Positions 26,755-34,947 of a DNA stretch of 64,000 nt are shown piece by piece. The stretch is from Paludibacteraceae bacterium. Lineage in GTDB: Bacteria > Bacteroidota > Bacteroidia > Bacteroidales > Paludibacteraceae. The notes under the pieces are model-generated. The model worked only from the letters and a program-made list of their open reading frames with translations, did not search any database and was not told where the DNA came from. Both the position numbers and the translations under genes were made by a program. The stretch lies in assembly GCA_024401555.1 (NCBI GenBank), contig JAKSKV010000013.1:1-64000 (forward strand), read 5' to 3'. Numbering within the stretch: position 1 is the first letter of the stretch; every line of letters starts with the position of its first letter.

Positions 26755-29142
26755 TTATCCACGAGAGAAATAGGTACTGCTATGGTATCTGTTGCGATAG
26801 GAGTATTTACCCTTATCCAGTGGCGTACCGTTAAGAATCAAATGCATATTCTTGATTTTGTTCTCGTTGTAAAGTTCAGCCAAATCGTCTAACAAAGAAC
26901 GATCCAACAAACCGACACGGATTGAGAACATAGTGATGTCAACATATTTCTCGATTATTCGCGCATCAGCCACCACATCAATCGGAGGACAATCGATAAA
27001 GACATAATCATACTCCCCCTTCATTTTGTCTATCAGTTCGCCCAACTTCTCGCTACCGATCAATTCGGATGGATTATTGGGAATATCACCCACAGGAATA
27101 AGGTCCAAACCTGCTTTATCATTCACGGATTTAACGATGATATTGGCGATATTATTCTCTTTGCCGCTCAAATATGCGCTCAATCCCTTCTCTGGGGAAC
27201 CTGCCCACTTCGACATAGAGGCATGTCTCATGTCACCGTCGATCACCAAAATCCTCTGGTTTTTGAAAGCGATGCTCAAAGCGGTGTTCAGACAAAGGAA
27301 ACTCTTTCCACTTTCAGCATTGAACGAGGTGAACATCACCACATTCTTTCCCTTCTCCATCGTGAAGTCCAAATTGGTTCGCAACAGACGGAAGGCCTCG
27401 TTGATGGTATTGCGGTTTCCATCTTCCACCACTGTATCCAATTCCTTCGGATCTTTACGCCAGAATTGCCACCACTTCTTGGTTTGTTTCGCCATCGGGA
27501 TCTCGCCGAACAACGGAACAGGCACATTCTCCAAATCCTTCTTACCGCGAAGTGTAGTATTGAATGTCTCCTTCAGATAAATGATGGAAATCGGAAGGAA
27601 GAGCGCCAAAGCGAAGGTGAGCAAAACAATATTCCTTTTGCTAGGGCCATCAGGACGCGTGCTTCCACCTGGGCGTTTGATCATACGGGTATTGTAAGCG
27701 TTAAAAGATTGCGAGAGCTCGTTTTCCTCACGTTTTTGGAGCAAGAATAGGTACAAAGCCTCCTTAACGGCCTGTTGACGCTCAGCGGAAAGCAACATTT
27801 CTGCTTGTTTCGGATTGGATGAAATGTGCGACAACGCCTTCTGCTCGCTCTTCTTCAAATTGCGGACTTGATTATCGATCGCCGCGATTTGGTTGTCGAT
27901 AGAGACGAGAATCGCCTTACGCATCGTTCCCAACTCCTTATCGTACTGCACAACCCACACGTTCTCGGAACTACTACTCTCCTCCAAACGATTTCGTTGC
28001 ATCATCTTTTCGTTGTACTCGGAGATCTGACGTTCGATGTTCGTGTTATTCAAACCGGAACTTGCAGGCAATGTGCTGGTTTGGTTCTTTTGTACGGAGA
28101 GATAATCACGGATGTAGTTCGTCATGTATAACTGTGCGTTCAAGTCACGCAACTGGTTAGAGATATTAGCATTCTCCTGCATATACATATCGGCAACCGC
28201 CTTTACATCCGGCAAGAGGTTCTTACTTTTATAAGAAGAGATGTCATTATCCACCGTAGACAACTCACTCTCGATGATCTTCAAACGTTCGTTGATAAAC
28301 ATGGAGGTACCATCGGCGATGGTGTTCTTATCTTTGATCCAGTTCTCATTATAGACCTTGATGACCATATCCAAAATGTCGTCGCCACGTTCCGGAGAGA
28401 CATCCGTCACCTCCAAAGTGATGATATCCGCCTTCTCCTCCTCTTGCGTCACCTTTAAACTACGAGACCAATTTTCCTGAGAAGAGAAGAGGTCAGAACG
28501 GAACAGATGGATAACAGGCAACTGTCCACCTTCGTATTCGCTATTGCCTACCACAATGACCTTTCCGAGAGGAGTCGATAGCGTATCGCCGAAATGGCCG
28601 GTGACACACTCATCAAATTCCACTTTTTTCCCTTTTTCATAGCGAAGAAACGCATTCAATTGTACTGTTTTAGTGGAATCGACTATGATATCACATGCGA
28701 CATTGTCATCATCCGTCAAATCAAGGAAAGAGATTGTGACGGGAAGAGTCTTGCCATAAAGAGTAGCATCGTGGAAGGTGCCATCCATATAGTAATTTTT
28801 GTCCAAGTTCAGACGTCTTACCACATCAAACATGACATCGGCGGAGAGCAAGGCTCGCAACTCATTGGTCACCATAGGCTTCATGCCCAACATGCCACCC
28901 ATATCACTGAACGCCCTCTGAATGCTTAGCGAAGGTCCTCCGGATGTCTCCGATTTGATCTGTACCTCGGCCGTCCGTTTGTAAGTCGCTGGTGTCCTCA
29001 AAATATAAAAGGCAGCGAAACACATCATGACAAAAAACGAGAGGGCAAACCAACGCCAATGCTTCACACACAACAGAATCAATTCGCTAAACTCTATGAA
29101 ATCATCCGATTGTCCGTTATTCAATTTTTTCGTCTCTTCCAT
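26755..29142 (-). CDS. Chain-length determinant / tyrosine autokinase (Wzc-like), copy 2
   Basis: 795 residues with the same plan as the copy at 8781-11171: membrane helix near residues 35-50, periplasmic Wzz/coiled-coil part (HISSNPKQAEMLLSAERQQ), second helix (IVLLTFALALFLPISII), cytoplasmic kinase with Walker A FNAESGKSF, Walker A' VIDGDMRHA and Walker B YVFIDCPPID. The tyrosine tail is much weaker (GKYSYRNRYHSSTYFSRG, four Tyr) than in copy 1. It partners with the Wza-like protein upstream and the PHP phosphatase downstream. Confidence 0.93.
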   Translation of the reverse strand: MEETKKLNNGQSDDFIEFSELILLCVKHWRWFALSFFVMMCFAAFYILRTPATYKRTAEVQIKSETSGGPSLSIQRAFSDMGGMLGMKPMVTNELRALLSADVMFDVVRRLNLDKNYYMDGTFHDATLYGKTLPVTISFLDLTDDDNVACDIIVDSTKTVQLNAFLRYEKGKKVEFDECVTGHFGDTLSTPLGKVIVVGNSEYEGGQLPVIHLFRSDLFSSQENWSRSLKVTQEEEKADIITLEVTDVSPERGDDILDMVIKVYNENWIKDKNTIADGTSMFINERLKIIESELSTVDNDISSYKSKNLLPDVKAVADMYMQENANISNQLRDLNAQLYMTNYIRDYLSVQKNQTSTLPASSGLNNTNIERQISEYNEKMMQRNRLEESSSSENVWVVQYDKELGTMRKAILVSIDNQIAAIDNQVRNLKKSEQKALSHISSNPKQAEMLLSAERQQAVKEALYLFLLQKREENELSQSFNAYNTRMIKRPGGSTRPDGPSKRNIVLLTFALALFLPISIIYLKETFNTTLRGKKDLENVPVPLFGEIPMAKQTKKWWQFWRKDPKELDTVVEDGNRNTINEAFRLLRTNLDFTMEKGKNVVMFTSFNAESGKSFLCLNTALSIAFKNQRILVIDGDMRHASMSKWAGSPEKGLSAYLSGKENNIANIIVKSVNDKAGLDLIPVGDIPNNPSELIGSEKLGELIDKMKGEYDYVFIDCPPIDVVADARIIEKYVDITMFSIRVGLLDRSLLDDLAELYNENKIKNMHLILNGTPLDKGKYSYRNRYHSSTYFSRG

Positions 29143-29168
29143 AAAATATCTCTAAATTATTCCAATCA

Positions 29169-29990
29169 TTATTTACTTCTTCTGTTATTAAGAATCAAAG
29201 CGGCTGCAGTGGTTCCCAAAGAGGACAACGAAATCCAGAAAGACGCAGAACGGATTTCATTACCATTCACGGTAGATTTCTTAGCCTTCATCTTATTAGG
29301 CTCCACATAGACGATATCGTCTTGTTGCAAATAGAATACCGGAGACTGCACCACATTTTGCAATGAGGTCATATTCACGCGGTAAGACTTCTGCTTTCCA
29401 TCCTCCATACGCAACACCAAGACGTTTTCGCGCTTTCCCTCAATCGTGATATCGCCTGCACCACCAATCGCCTCCAACAAAGTGACATTGTCCCGTGAGA
29501 TGCGATAGATGCCCGGATTAGCCACCTCACCCATCACCGTGACGCTCAAATTCAAGAAATCCACTGTCACGACAGGATCCTTCGCCTGGTTGCGCGCCTC
29601 GATTTCATCCTTAATCAACGTAGCCAACTCATTTCTGGTAAGGCCCGCCACATGAAGCTTTCCGATAGTCGGGAAATCAATATTTCCATCACCATCCACC
29701 GTATAACCCGAAACCGAATTGATATCGTCGCCATAGACACCCATTCCACTGCTCACATTAACGATACGAGGCGTCACATATGGCAAATTGAACAATGTGG
29801 AGAGTTGAGGTTCCTTACAATTGACAACAATCGATATTCTATCTTTGGGACGAAGGATAATCTCCTGAACAGCGGAGATGTTAATTCCCTTTACACTGTC
29901 GGCGTCCTGGAAATAAGGTACCATCTTGTAGGAATTACAAGAACATAAGAAAGCGCAGAAGGCGCAAATAAAGAAAATTTTTGATTTCAT
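29169..29990 (-). CDS. Polysaccharide export outer-membrane lipoprotein (Wza-like), copy 2
   Basis: 273 residues. The lipoprotein signal ends LCSC with lipidated C18. The Poly_export domain contains LRPKDRISIVVNCKEPQ and NIDFPTIGKLHVAGL, followed by a SLBB-like part (VTVMGEVANPGIY, LQQDDIVYVEP) and a C-terminal hydrophobic segment. It is collinear with the Wza-like protein at 11216-12070, so the two export sets are paralogous. It is the first gene of the whole leftward locus. Upstream lies a 433-bp divergent gap with a promoter-like box about 230 bp away. Confidence 0.9.
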   Translation of the reverse strand: MKSKIFFICAFCAFLCSCNSYKMVPYFQDADSVKGINISAVQEIILRPKDRISIVVNCKEPQLSTLFNLPYVTPRIVNVSSGMGVYGDDINSVSGYTVDGDGNIDFPTIGKLHVAGLTRNELATLIKDEIEARNQAKDPVVTVDFLNLSVTVMGEVANPGIYRISRDNVTLLEAIGGAGDITIEGKRENVLVLRMEDGKQKSYRVNMTSLQNVVQSPVFYLQQDDIVYVEPNKMKAKKSTVNGNEIRSASFWISLSSLGTTAAALILNNRRSK

Positions 29991-30215
29991 GTATTCTGAA
30001 AAAAGAGAATGTTATTCTATTAATATTCATTCATAGGGATAAACAACGACATACAACTTCTTCTCCCGCACACACAACACTTATGCAGTCACTTCAAGGT
30101 ATTTCGCTTATATTTAAGCTATTAAATAATCCGAAATTCGGCAGATGCACGACCACGCACACTCTCAAAGCCGTTACCTTGTTGGGAATTTTAAGACATA
30201 CCTGCTTAAATTCAC

Positions 30216-30226
30216 GATGCAAAAAT
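30216..30226 (-). promoter_or_regulatory. Probable promoter (-7 region) of the polysaccharide locus
   Basis: Minus-strand TATTTTTGCAT contains TAnnTTTG and is identical to the box above the other wza-like gene (12156-12146). Transcription from here would leave a leader of about 220 nt before ATG 29990, a suitable target for UpxY-type control. Confidence 0.4.
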
Positions 30227-30367
30227 AATGAAATAAATGCAAATTATTGACAATTTAAGCAAAAATTCATCCATTATTTACTAACATTTTGTTGCAAAGG
30301 CAACACAATAGGGTTCAAAAAAATTGATTATTCAAGGGTTACAAAAGCTAATATCGAATAATTATAC

Positions 30368-30398
30368 ATTGAAAATTCATTTATTCGTCTTAACTTTG
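30368..30398 (+). promoter_or_regulatory. Promoter of the lipoprotein-EEP-two-component operon
   Basis: ATTG (30368-30371), a 19-bp spacer and TAACTTTG (30391-30398) match the Bacteroidota promoter consensus, with the start codon 25 bp further on at 30424. Confidence 0.6.
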
Positions 30399-30423
30399 AA
30401 GCGTTTATATACTTATAAAATAA

Positions 30424-31935
30424 ATGGGAAGAAAATTGACAAGAAATATAGCTTATTGGATGATTTCAATCCTCCTTTGCTCGCTAACATGGTTAACAAG
30501 CGGATGCAAAGACGATTTCACCAATGATGGGAAATATAAACTATCCTTTTCTGTCGACACGCTGAAAATAGATACCTTCCTCACCAACACAACCAGTCCC
30601 ACTGAGGTGATCATGGTCTATAACAACAATGAGGAGGACATCAAAATCTCCGTCATCCAATTGGAGACGGAAAGGAGATTTTTCAAAATCAATGTCAACG
30701 GAAAAGCAGGGGAACTATTCTCGGATGTAAAGATTTCCGCCAAGGACAGCCTCTTCATTTTCGTACAGATCAGTGGAGACGAATTGGGCAAAGAGGAGCC
30801 ACTGCTGATCGAGGATAAAATCAAGTTCATATACAACGGCAACAGCCAAGAGGTGGTGCTCTCCACCTACGGACAGGACGCCTACCATTTCAGACAACCC
30901 TTCCATATCCAAACGGACACGAAATGGGCAGCCGACAAACCCTACCTCATCTACGATTCCATCATTGTGGATCCAGGTGTGACTTGGACTATCACGGAGG
31001 GAGCTACACTCTATCTAAAAAACAGAGCCACCTTCGTCATCGATGGCACCATCAAAACGGAGGGAACGACAGACAAACGTATTGTTTTCCGCACCTATCG
31101 CAAAGACAAATATACCCAAAACAAATCTTACGATCAGATGGTTGACCAATGGGGAGGCATCCACATCACGGCTTCCAGCACGGGAAATGTCTTCAACAAC
31201 ACCCTGATCCGGGGAGGCTCCTTCGGTATTGAGGTGGATTCCGCCGAAATCAACGAGAGCGAATATCGCCTAACTCTACTCAACAGCCAGATCCATAATG
31301 TAGGCACATCATGTCTGAAGGCTTCCTACGCCAATATCTATGCGGTGAACAGCATCCTGTCTAACGGAAAAAATGGTAGCGTCATTCTGGCTTGCGGCTC
31401 CTATTGGTTCGATCACTGCACCATCACCTCCTTCAACCAAGGAATGGGCTTCTACAAAAGTGGCGTGACACTTTCGACCATTGGTTTTGTGGAGAGCAAA
31501 AGCGAGGCGAACGCCCCTATCGACGCCCAATTCCACAATTGCATCGTAATGGGCAGCAACAAGGACGACCTGATGATCCTTCAAGCAGAAGATATAACAG
31601 ACACGACTACCCTACACTATCTCTTCAACCATTGCCTTGTCCACCTAGACAAGAAAAACGACCTGCAAGAGGATACCATCCACTTCGTCAGCACACTTTT
31701 CAACGAAGACCCTCAATTCCAAATCGTCGATCAGTCGAAGGTGACCTTTGACTTCCATCTGAAAGAGGAGTCTCCTTGCATAGAGGCGGGCGACCTTGGT
31801 GTCGTATTGAAAAGAGAGAAATGCCAAACGGATTTCGATGGCGTCACACGCGAAATAGAACGGGCTCCGGAGATGGGCGCCCTTCAGTTCGTAGCTAAAA
31901 CGGAAGAAGAGGAAGAAGAGGCTCAAAAGCAATAA
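30424..31935 (+). CDS. Lipoprotein with parallel beta-helix-like domain, function unknown
   Basis: 503 residues. The lipoprotein signal ends TSGC with C28. The following KDD resembles the acidic surface-export signal of Bacteroidota lipoproteins, so it may face outwards. Residues about 35-150 look like an Ig-like/beta domain (VDTLKIDTFLTN...). From about 170 the repeats DPGVTWTITEGATLYLKN, FVIDGTIKTEG, WGGIHITAS and FNNTLIRGGSFGIEVDS look like a right-handed parallel beta-helix. The C-terminus is acidic (EEEEEEAQKQ). The role is unknown. It is the first gene of an operon with a secreted EEP enzyme and a LytS/LytTR pair. Confidence 0.75.
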   Translation: MGRKLTRNIAYWMISILLCSLTWLTSGCKDDFTNDGKYKLSFSVDTLKIDTFLTNTTSPTEVIMVYNNNEEDIKISVIQLETERRFFKINVNGKAGELFSDVKISAKDSLFIFVQISGDELGKEEPLLIEDKIKFIYNGNSQEVVLSTYGQDAYHFRQPFHIQTDTKWAADKPYLIYDSIIVDPGVTWTITEGATLYLKNRATFVIDGTIKTEGTTDKRIVFRTYRKDKYTQNKSYDQMVDQWGGIHITASSTGNVFNNTLIRGGSFGIEVDSAEINESEYRLTLLNSQIHNVGTSCLKASYANIYAVNSILSNGKNGSVILACGSYWFDHCTITSFNQGMGFYKSGVTLSTIGFVESKSEANAPIDAQFHNCIVMGSNKDDLMILQAEDITDTTTLHYLFNHCLVHLDKKNDLQEDTIHFVSTLFNEDPQFQIVDQSKVTFDFHLKEESPCIEAGDLGVVLKREKCQTDFDGVTREIERAPEMGALQFVAKTEEEEEEAQKQ

Positions 31936-31942
31936 GGAAAAG

Positions 31943-32986
31943 ATGATCGCATCCCACATTTTCAGACATACCATTCTTTGGGCTTCGCTGCTCATCACCT
32001 CTCCGGCGCTCCTTGCCGCAGAGAAGGAGGAGTGTGTGCGAATAGTCAGTTATAATGTGGAGAATCTATTCGACACCGAAAATGATCCACTCACCGATGA
32101 CGACGCCTTCACTCCAGAAGGCGACCACCAATGGATCGAGAAGAAATACAAAAATAAGGTGAACAACCTTTCGCGCGCCATCACGGCGGCTGGTGGCTGG
32201 GAGACACCCATACTCATCGGATTGTGCGAGATCGAAAATGAGCGTGTCCTGAATGACCTATTCCACCATACTCAATTAAGAATGCATGGCTATCAATTCG
32301 TTCACAAAGACTCGCCAGATTTAAGAGGAGTCGATGTGGCATTGGCCTACCTTCCCGAAAAATTCAAAGTATTCAACACACAGTTTCTGAAGGTGGAGAT
32401 TGTAGGAGACAAACCGACACGCGACATTCTGCTCGCCTCCGGCATATTGCCCAACAAGGATACCCTCCATGTCTTCGTCAACCACTGGCCCTCCCGATAT
32501 GGAGGAGAACTGGAGTCGGAACACAAACGCATCAAGGCGGCCCAAACACTTCGACAGGCGACGGATAGTCTGATGAGAATCTATCGTGCGCCCAAGATCA
32601 TCATCATGGGCGACTTCAACGATTACCCCTATAACAGTAGCATAAAAGAGCATCTTGGCGCTACACAACCACCCAAGAACATAGTGGGCAAACAGCTCTA
32701 CAACCTTAGTTCTCAATTTGTAGGATTAGGCGACATGGGCACCCACAAATTTGGCGGCGAATGGGGTGTGTTAGACCAATTCATCGTCTCTGGCACCCTA
32801 TTGAACAACAAGGGAAAGACATACACCTCACTTGACAAGGTAAAAATCTGTCAGGAGGATTTTTTGTTGAAGGATGACAAAACCGGCAAAGCGCCGAAGC
32901 GAGCCTTTCGAGGCACCTTCTACGCCTATGGTTATAGCGATCACCTTCCTATTTATCTGGATATAATTTTAAAGAACCATGAATAA
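31943..32986 (+). CDS. Secreted endonuclease/exonuclease/phosphatase family protein
   Basis: 347 residues with a signal peptide ending about ALLAA (near residue 28). The EEP catalytic set is complete: VSYNVENLF, LCEIENERV, FVNHWPSRYGGE, MGDFNDYPYN, LDQFIVSG and YSDHLPIYL. Such Bacteroidota proteins are exported metal-dependent phosphodiesterases, and a nuclease role outside the cytoplasm is likely but unproved. The gene lies 7 bp after the lipoprotein gene and overlaps the histidine kinase start by 8 bp, so these genes are probably one transcript. Confidence 0.85.
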   Translation: MIASHIFRHTILWASLLITSPALLAAEKEECVRIVSYNVENLFDTENDPLTDDDAFTPEGDHQWIEKKYKNKVNNLSRAITAAGGWETPILIGLCEIENERVLNDLFHHTQLRMHGYQFVHKDSPDLRGVDVALAYLPEKFKVFNTQFLKVEIVGDKPTRDILLASGILPNKDTLHVFVNHWPSRYGGELESEHKRIKAAQTLRQATDSLMRIYRAPKIIIMGDFNDYPYNSSIKEHLGATQPPKNIVGKQLYNLSSQFVGLGDMGTHKFGGEWGVLDQFIVSGTLLNNKGKTYTSLDKVKICQEDFLLKDDKTGKAPKRAFRGTFYAYGYSDHLPIYLDIILKNHE

Positions 32987-34184
32987 CGTAGTTAGTTCAC
33001 TTTCCAAGAAACAGATTCAACTAATTAAGATCCTCGGACACACAATACCCTGGATTATTCTTCTAATCATGCCATTGATCGTATTTGGTAGAGGAGAGGG
33101 CGATGCGCCTTGGGGACAATACATCAAGCAATTGATATCACCCGTATCGTTCTGTGTCATATTCTATCTGAACTTCCTCTACTTTGTAGAGAAATATATC
33201 TTTCAAAACAAGGTCAAACAGTTTATTTTAGCCAATCTTATCACTTATGCGATTATATGCTGTATGCATTTCCTATGGTTTAGGGTAATCATCCCAGACA
33301 CGCCACCGCCTACTGTGAAACTCATTGAAAAGGTGGAGGAGTTGCAACAGGAGATCGCCATACTGAAAAGAGGGAATGACACGATCATCGTCAACCAACA
33401 AGAGGAGATTACCCCAAAACCTATCGACAAGAAAGAGAGTAAGGCCTACCAGACGCGCATGAGACTCAGATGGTGGCATATCTTCACTGACATATTCACC
33501 TTTATCCTCATCACCGGTATTGCGGTAGCCTTCAAATCCACCATCAGTTGGTTCCAGAACGAAGAAAAAAGGCAAGAGGCGGAGCGACAGAAATACGAGG
33601 TGGAACTCAAGAATCTGAAGAGTCAAATCAATCCTCACTTTCTATTCAATACGCTGAATAACATCTATGCGCTGATCGCCATTAGCCAAGACAAGGCGCA
33701 AGAGGCGGTGATGAATCTTAGCCACATGCTCCGCTACGTGCTGTACGACGACGACAAGACATTCGTTCCCATCTGCAAGGAGGTGGATTTCATCAACAAT
33801 TACATCCAGTTGATGAAGTTAAGACTCTCCCGAAACGTGGAGGTCAATGTGGTGACCAACATAGACAAGAATCCGGAGCTTCCAATCGCGCCGCTCCTAT
33901 TTATTTCGTTCATTGAGAACGCCTTCAAGCATGGCGTTTCCAACACGGAGCCATCGTACATCAACTTCTCCATCGAGACCATCGATAAGGACACCGTACG
34001 CTGTGAGCTGAGAAACAGTTACTTTCCTAAGACGGAAGAACACGACAAAAGCGGTTCGGGCATTGGCATTGAGAATACCAAACGAAGACTGGAACTCCTC
34101 TACCCCGACGCCCACCAATTTGAGTTCGGTGTAAAAGACAAAGAGTATTATTCATTATTAATCATCCATACAAAACAAAGCTGA
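32979..34184 (+). CDS. Sensor histidine kinase, LytS/YehU type
   Basis: 401 residues: four membrane segments (roughly 20-37, 52-70, 82-106 and 165-185) with a short coiled coil between the third and fourth, then a second coiled coil (EEKRQEAERQKYEVELKNLK). The His_kinase domain has the phospho-acceptor H220 in INPHFLFN, N-box ENAFKHGV and G-box GSGIGIENTKRR. It has no large sensor domain, so the signal is probably sensed in the membrane. It partners with the response regulator that starts 2 bp after it. Confidence 0.93.
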   Translation: MNNVVSSLSKKQIQLIKILGHTIPWIILLIMPLIVFGRGEGDAPWGQYIKQLISPVSFCVIFYLNFLYFVEKYIFQNKVKQFILANLITYAIICCMHFLWFRVIIPDTPPPTVKLIEKVEELQQEIAILKRGNDTIIVNQQEEITPKPIDKKESKAYQTRMRLRWWHIFTDIFTFILITGIAVAFKSTISWFQNEEKRQEAERQKYEVELKNLKSQINPHFLFNTLNNIYALIAISQDKAQEAVMNLSHMLRYVLYDDDKTFVPICKEVDFINNYIQLMKLRLSRNVEVNVVTNIDKNPELPIAPLLFISFIENAFKHGVSNTEPSYINFSIETIDKDTVRCELRNSYFPKTEEHDKSGSGIGIENTKRRLELLYPDAHQFEFGVKDKEYYSLLIIHTKQS

Positions 34185-34185
34185 C

Positions 34186-34932
34186 ATGATGGAATTGAAA
34201 TGCATCGTAGTGGACGACGAGCCATTGGCATTGGGACTCATTGAGTCTTATGTAAAAAAAACACCTTTCCTCAACCTGGTAGGTAGTTACTCCAGCGCCG
34301 TCGAGGCCTCCAGTGTATTATCGACTAACCCACCTGATTTGATGTTTCTTGACATCCAAATGCCGGAAATGAACGGTTTGGAGTTCTCTAAACTCGTGGG
34401 AGATAAGACCAAAGTCATCTTCACAACCGCCTTTGGACAATACGCATTGGACGGATTCAAAGTGAACGCGTTGGATTATCTGCTAAAACCAATCAGCTAC
34501 ACAGATTTTCTCCAAGCGGCCAACAAGGCGCTCAATTGGTTTAAAATGACCTCCGGCCATTCCAGCGAGGCAACAACCAACAAAGCGGAGGAAGAGGAGC
34601 AAAAGAGCATTTTCGTAAAGACAGACTACAAACTTGTTCAAATTGAATTGGACAAGATCCTCTACGTGGAGGGTATGAAGGATTATGTGAAGATCCATTT
34701 GGAGGATCAACAATTCCCTATTCTCTCCTTGATGAGCATGAAGGCCTTGGAGGGAGCTCTTCCCGCAAGCCGTTTCATGAGGGTACACCGCTCCTACATC
34801 GTGCAATCCAGCAAGATCAAAGAGGTGGAGAGAAACCGTATCGTTTTCGGCAAGACCTACATTCCGGTTTCTGACTCCTATAAGGATGTCTTCCAAGAAT
34901 TCATCGATAAAAGAATGTTATCTAACCAATAA
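34186..34932 (+). CDS. LytTR-family response regulator
   Basis: 248 residues. The receiver domain (about 4-120) has the acidic pair D10/D11, phospho-acceptor D56 in LMFLDIQMPEMNG, and K at LLKPIS. A LytTR DNA-binding domain follows from about 145 (IFVKTDYKLVQIELDKI, VEGMKDYVKIHL, RFMRVHRSYIV). It is the cognate partner of the LytS-type kinase immediately upstream. Target genes are not visible. A Met-Met start leaves ATG 34186 or 34189 open. Confidence 0.94.
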   Translation: MMELKCIVVDDEPLALGLIESYVKKTPFLNLVGSYSSAVEASSVLSTNPPDLMFLDIQMPEMNGLEFSKLVGDKTKVIFTTAFGQYALDGFKVNALDYLLKPISYTDFLQAANKALNWFKMTSGHSSEATTNKAEEEEQKSIFVKTDYKLVQIELDKILYVEGMKDYVKIHLEDQQFPILSLMSMKALEGALPASRFMRVHRSYIVQSSKIKEVERNRIVFGKTYIPVSDSYKDVFQEFIDKRMLSNQ

Positions 34933-34947
34933 TAAATCGCAAGGAGC

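Larger units (their letters stand above)
29991..30423. other. Divergent intergenic region between the polysaccharide locus and the lipoprotein operon
   Basis: 433 bp, A/T-rich, no convincing coding frame. It holds a leftward promoter box (30226-30216) and a rightward promoter (30368-30398). The left part (29991-30215) would be an unusually long leader of the Wza-like gene. It contains only short inverted repeats (for example CCGAAATTCGG at 30131-30141 and GCTTA/TAAGC around 30106-30119). No tRNA or known riboswitch pattern was recognised. Confidence 0.6.

Noticed and set aside
82-29990. Recent horizontal acquisition of the polysaccharide locus
   Set aside because: By eye, base composition and codon use are close to those of the neighbouring genes, and there are no flanking mobile elements or tRNA. 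A proper composition analysis was not possible here.
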